A stretch of 64,000 bases of DNA, taken from contig JABAQM010000001.1 of the NCBI GenBank assembly GCA_019187105.1, forward strand, positions 124,001 through 188,000, read 5' to 3'. Origin of the DNA: Fimbriimonadaceae bacterium. GTDB taxonomy: Bacteria; Armatimonadota; Fimbriimonadia; Fimbriimonadales; Fimbriimonadaceae. The notes beneath the pieces were generated by a model. That model did not search any database, was not told the origin of the DNA, and was given only the letters and a program-made list of their open reading frames with translations. Position numbers and translations under genes: made by a program. The stretch's first letter is position 1; every line of letters begins with the position of its first letter. Positions 61,257 through 64,000 of the stretch are shown piece after piece.

Positions 61257-61865
61257 ATGATTACGTGCCAGCTTTCCAAACCAGAGTCCACTCTAGATGC
61301 CATTCGCAAGAGCTATCCGAAGCTAAAGCCAACCGATGCAGCTCTGTTAACCACGTCGCTGGTCATCTCCGGTCGCCACGCGATCGCCAACTACGACAAC
61401 CACCGCTATGAGTGGACCAAGGACGTGGATGGCTTGACGAAGGCATTGCTAATCGAGGTGAAGCAAGCCCAAGGAGAGGTTGAGGGCCCCACCAAGAAGA
61501 CCTCGAAGGTGGTTGCCGAAGAAGAGCCTGTAATCGTTGGGGTCGACCTCATTCCAAACTACGAGGCGGCATCAAAGATGTTGCTTGGTCGGAAGGACCT
61601 TGAGACGCTCCTGAGCGATCTCCTCGAAAAGGGTGTCGAATATGTCTTTGGCCCCGCGGACATCGGTTGGCAGTGGGCACTGGATCGTGTAAATTGGGTG
61701 ACGCTAAGCGAGGGAGACGTTCACCGAAAAGTGCGGATTCGAACGACCTTCACCCAAGGATCAGTGGGGATTGAGCTTGGAACGACGGCGCCCAAAAAGC
61801 GGGCCACAAAAGCGGCTAAATCCGAAGCGGCTGAGCCAGCTCCCACCATTGAGGAAGCCGATTGA
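61257..61865 (+). CDS. Cytosolic protein of unknown function
   Basis: A 202-residue protein without signal or membrane segments: SYPKLKPTDAALLTTSLVISGRHAI, YEAASKMLLGRKDLETLLSDLL, and VEYVFGPADIGWQWALDRV, ending in a Lys/Ala/Glu-rich tail (KKRATKAAKSEAAE). No family recognised. An earlier GTG (61230) is possible. Divergent from the BMP gene. Confidence 0.55.
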   Translation: MITCQLSKPESTLDAIRKSYPKLKPTDAALLTTSLVISGRHAIANYDNHRYEWTKDVDGLTKALLIEVKQAQGEVEGPTKKTSKVVAEEEPVIVGVDLIPNYEAASKMLLGRKDLETLLSDLLEKGVEYVFGPADIGWQWALDRVNWVTLSEGDVHRKVRIRTTFTQGSVGIELGTTAPKKRATKAAKSEAAEPAPTIEEAD

Positions 61866-61946
61866 TTCTTAAGGCGCTGTCAACTCCCGGTATTTCTGCT
61901 GTTTCACATTTCGCCCATTTGTGATAACATCCATGCACACAGTCAC

Positions 61947-62005
61947 ACCATAGAACTGTATAGGTCCTATGGTATAACGTTGTGCATTTTGGGTTGTTTC
62001 CCAAA
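61947..62005 (+). promoter_or_regulatory. Inverted repeats in PEP-CTERM gene leader
   Basis: ACCATAG (61947-61953) with CTATGGT (61967-61973), an inner ATAGG T CCTAT palindrome (61960-61970), and TTTGGG (61988-61993) with CCCAAA (62000-62005). The last hairpin is eight bases before GGAGG (62014-62018). Operator or RNA structure; not matched to a known class. Confidence 0.4.
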
Positions 62006-62021
62006 GGAGTTTTGGAGGAAT

Positions 62022-62624
62022 ATGCGAAATCTCACCATCTTGTCGCTGCTCCTGGTAGCAGCTTCGTCAAATGCAGTTTTAATCAACTTCGATGATCTTG
62101 CTAATGGTACGGTCGTCTCGAACCAGTATGCGGGCGTAACCTTCGCGTCCGGCGGCCGATCCGGCGCCAACGAGCTCGGGTCCGGCTTCGACTACGCCAG
62201 CTCGACCGATATGCTTGCCAGCACCGACGGTGGTTCGGGGTACCAAGCCAGTGACGGCAACATGCTGCACAGCTTTGGTGGATGGCTCGGCGAAGATGGC
62301 GACCCCGTTATCACTCTCAGCTTCTCGTCTGCCATCTCGTCGATCAGCTGCCTCGTGATGGGCGTTGACGAAGCGAAATACACACGACTCATCGCTCGAA
62401 GCGGTGGCCTCGACGTCGCTACCGCCACCGCTACCGCTACCGGCGGTTCCCGACAGACGCTGAGCCTGGTCGGTCTCAACGTGACCGAAATCCAGATCAC
62501 CCCGGGTTACTTTGGTGACTGGGTTGGCATCGACAACATCCAGTATGAGCTCGTTCCGGAACCGGCAACCATGATTGCCCTCAGCCTCGCCACTGCAGCC
62601 ATGCTTCGGCGCCGGCGCAAGTAA
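62022..62624 (+). CDS. PEP-CTERM sorting-domain protein
   Basis: A 200-residue exported protein: signal peptide (MRNLTILSLLLVAASSNA), a jelly-roll-like body (VLINFDDLANGTVVSNQYAG, DPVITLSFSSAISSISCLV), and a C-terminal sorting signal: VPEPATMI, hydrophobic helix, RRRRK. Exosortase would cleave it and attach it at the surface or in EPS. No exosortase lies in the window. GGAGG at 62014-62018 is the ribosome site. Confidence 0.9.
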   Translation: MRNLTILSLLLVAASSNAVLINFDDLANGTVVSNQYAGVTFASGGRSGANELGSGFDYASSTDMLASTDGGSGYQASDGNMLHSFGGWLGEDGDPVITLSFSSAISSISCLVMGVDEAKYTRLIARSGGLDVATATATATGGSRQTLSLVGLNVTEIQITPGYFGDWVGIDNIQYELVPEPATMIALSLATAAMLRRRRK

Positions 62625-62646
62625 TCCTGAACGTCAATTGGAGTAT

Positions 62647-62680
62647 GCGGGCGGTCGGGTCCAATCTGACCGCCCGCTTT
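62647..62680 (+). terminator. Terminator of PEP-CTERM gene
   Basis: GCGGGCGGTC (62647-62656) pairs perfectly with GACCGCCCGC (62668-62677), followed by TTT. It also separates the convergent smc gene. Confidence 0.8.
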
Positions 62681-62685
62681 GCTGC

Positions 62686-64000
62686 CTAACCCTTTAGGTA
62701 AGCATCCGGAACGACTTCTCTTACCAAGTTCTGATCGGGATATCGATAGAGGATCACCGTGCTTACTCCCGGTTCATTCATCGTCACGCCGAACCAAATT
62801 GGAGCAGCGGCGATCGTGACATTGTTGTGCGTTACGACAATGAACTGGGTCGTTCCCGCGAAGGACCGAATCAGGTCGATAAACCGCTCGACATTGCGGC
62901 CGTCAAGCGGAGCGTCCACCTCGTCCAATACGACCAGCGGGCTTGGCTTGATCTGAAGCAAGGCGAACAAGAACGCACACGCGCACAGCGCCCGCTCGCC
63001 ACCGCTAAGAAGCTCGGCACGCTGCTTCCGTTTGCCTGGAATCGTGACCTCGATATACACGCCGGCATCGAGAATCGATTCCGCCTCCGAGAGGACCAAG
63101 TTGGCTTCACCCCCTCCAAAGATTCGGTGGAAGATGCCGCTGAAAGCCACCTGCAGGCGGGCGAATGTTTCAAGAAAGCGGCCCTTGGCTGCGCTATCAA
63201 GCTCCGTGATCGTTTGCTGGATCTGGGACCGCGATTCTTCGATATCTTGGCGCTGTAGGTCGATCTCGGCATATCGAGTCGATAGTCGCTCGTAGGCCTC
63301 GATCGCGCCGAGATTCACATCGCCGAAGCTCCGCAGCTCGCGACGCAGTCGCTGAACGGTCGCCGCCGCATCGTCAGGAAGGTCACCGGTTTCCGCTCGT
63401 GCCAGTTCTTCCGGCGTTAGCCCGTACTCCTCCATTAGACGCTGGGCGGCGGTGGCGCGGCGTGCCTCGGCCCGCGACTTCAGCAACTCCGAACGGTGAA
63501 GCTCCTCGTCCTGAAGCTTGGTGTCCCCCTCGAGCTTCTTGGCCACCTCATCCAGTTGGTAAGACCGTTCCAGAGCCGCCTGGCGTTGACCTGTGACCTG
63601 CTCGAATCGTTCGTCCGCAGTTCGCCGGTCTTCCTCCGCTACCGCCAGATCGGCCTTGGCGGTCTCCAGATGGGTTGTCCACAGCGCTCGCTCCGGCCCA
63701 ATCTGCTCACTGGCGCGCTGGCGCCTAGCCATCCGGTCGGTGGATTGGGTGATACGCTGCTCCGCCGATTCCAGAACGGCAGCCAGTTCGTCACGCCTTG
63801 CCGTAAGTTCGGCCAGGCGCGACCCGTAGTGCTCTCGCCCCGCGTCTCCTGACGTCACCAGTCGGAACTGAGCTTCCCGCCGACCCTCGATTTCTGTTAG
63901 ATCCGGTGCCTCCGTGGGCTGTTCCACAGTACCAAGCGAGGAGATTTCAGCTTCCAGCCGTTCCCGGGATCGGGTTGCCTCTTTCATTTCCCGCAGCAAG
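62686..64000 (-). CDS. smc: Chromosome segregation ATPase SMC, C-terminal part
   Basis: About 437 residues of the C-terminal half, running off the right edge. A long coiled coil (Glu/Arg/Gln-rich heptads) leads to the head: YERLSTRYAEIDLQRQDIEES, LSGGERALCACAFLFALLQ (signature), VVLDEVDAPLDGRNV (Walker B), and FIVVTHNNVTIAAAP (H-loop). It organises the chromosome with ScpAB. The N-terminal head and hinge lie beyond the window. Confidence 0.95.
   Translation of the reverse strand, partial: LLREMKEATRSRERLEAEISSLGTVEQPTEAPDLTEIEGRREAQFRLVTSGDAGREHYGSRLAELTARRDELAAVLESAEQRITQSTDRMARRQRASEQIGPERALWTTHLETAKADLAVAEEDRRTADERFEQVTGQRQAALERSYQLDEVAKKLEGDTKLQDEELHRSELLKSRAEARRATAAQRLMEEYGLTPEELARAETGDLPDDAAATVQRLRRELRSFGDVNLGAIEAYERLSTRYAEIDLQRQDIEESRSQIQQTITELDSAAKGRFLETFARLQVAFSGIFHRIFGGGEANLVLSEAESILDAGVYIEVTIPGKRKQRAELLSGGERALCACAFLFALLQIKPSPLVVLDEVDAPLDGRNVERFIDLIRSFAGTTQFIVVTHNNVTIAAAPIWFGVTMNEPGVSTVILYRYPDQNLVREVVPDAYLKG

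Noticed and set aside
1-64000. Insertion sequences, integrases or prophage genes
   Set aside because: No transposase, integrase, terminal repeats or phage genes were recognised anywhere in the window.

Overview
The window is a gene-dense, high-GC bacterial chromosome segment with about 75 protein genes, one tRNA, no gap between genes over 300 bases, and no sign of phage, transposon or CRISPR. The gene set suggests a Gram-negative-type heterotroph: a beta-barrel outer-membrane protein, several lipoproteins, a PilT plus pseudopilin cluster, a stand-alone prepilin-like protein with a C-terminal DG motif, a PEP-CTERM protein, a DUF1800 protein, BNR-repeat and ADP-ribosylglycohydrolase-like proteins, and an MenG-type quinone methyltransferase. 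Together these recall Armatimonadota (Fimbriimonas-like). That is inference; no taxonomic marker such as rRNA is present.

Layout. 1-5.0 kb: a minus-strand operon with an ABC permease, hisS, a beta-barrel protein, a coiled-coil membrane protein, a degenerate J-domain protein and a small membrane protein. 5-12.3 kb: HAD hydrolase, DinB, dihydroorotase, glycosyltransferase 2, a Thr/Gly-linker lipoprotein and a large BNR-repeat protein. 12.3-15.5 kb: rpoZ-dnaJ-prmA-rsmE operon. 15.6-25.8 kb: a Cys/Met PLP enzyme, NlpC/P60 hydrolase, DUF4127, a frameshifted tandem GNAT, a double STN protein, DUF1800, LemA and another GNAT. 25.8-32.8 kb: M61 peptidase, response regulator, dipeptide-type ABC ATPase, Lon-like domain and GAF-PAS histidine kinase. 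32.8-43.5 kb: a candidate small RNA, pilT, greA, secE-nusG-recJ and a five-gene pseudopilin cluster. 43.5-46.4 kb: the pst phosphate transporter genes. 46.4-47.4 kb: a TPP riboswitch leading into a prepilin-like gene. 47.4-52.4 kb: tRNA-Trp, HAD, polyprenyl synthase, MenG and DivIVA. 52.4-60 kb: an ADP-ribosylglycohydrolase-like protein, threonine aldolase, and a TerC-oxidoreductase-tyrA-aroA-cmk operon. 60-64 kb: a BMP-family lipoprotein, a PEP-CTERM protein and the C-terminal part of SMC.

The most unusual element is the 240-base divergent region at 46411-46654. A textbook TPP (THI-box) riboswitch with a terminator-like expression platform precedes a prepilin-like gene instead of a thiamine gene. 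The same promoter region holds three direct repeats at 11-base spacing that look like a Pho box shared with the divergent pst operon. If both readings hold, a surface or secreted filament-like protein is wired to phosphate and thiamine pyrophosphate status.

A second, genome-scale pattern concerns starts. At least thirteen transcription-unit heads carry a TANNNT -10-like hexamer ending 6-8 bases before the start codon and lack a Shine-Dalgarno sequence, which suggests widespread leaderless mRNAs. Genes inside operons instead use ATGA/GTGA overlaps or clear Shine-Dalgarno sites. I used this pattern to revise several start codons.
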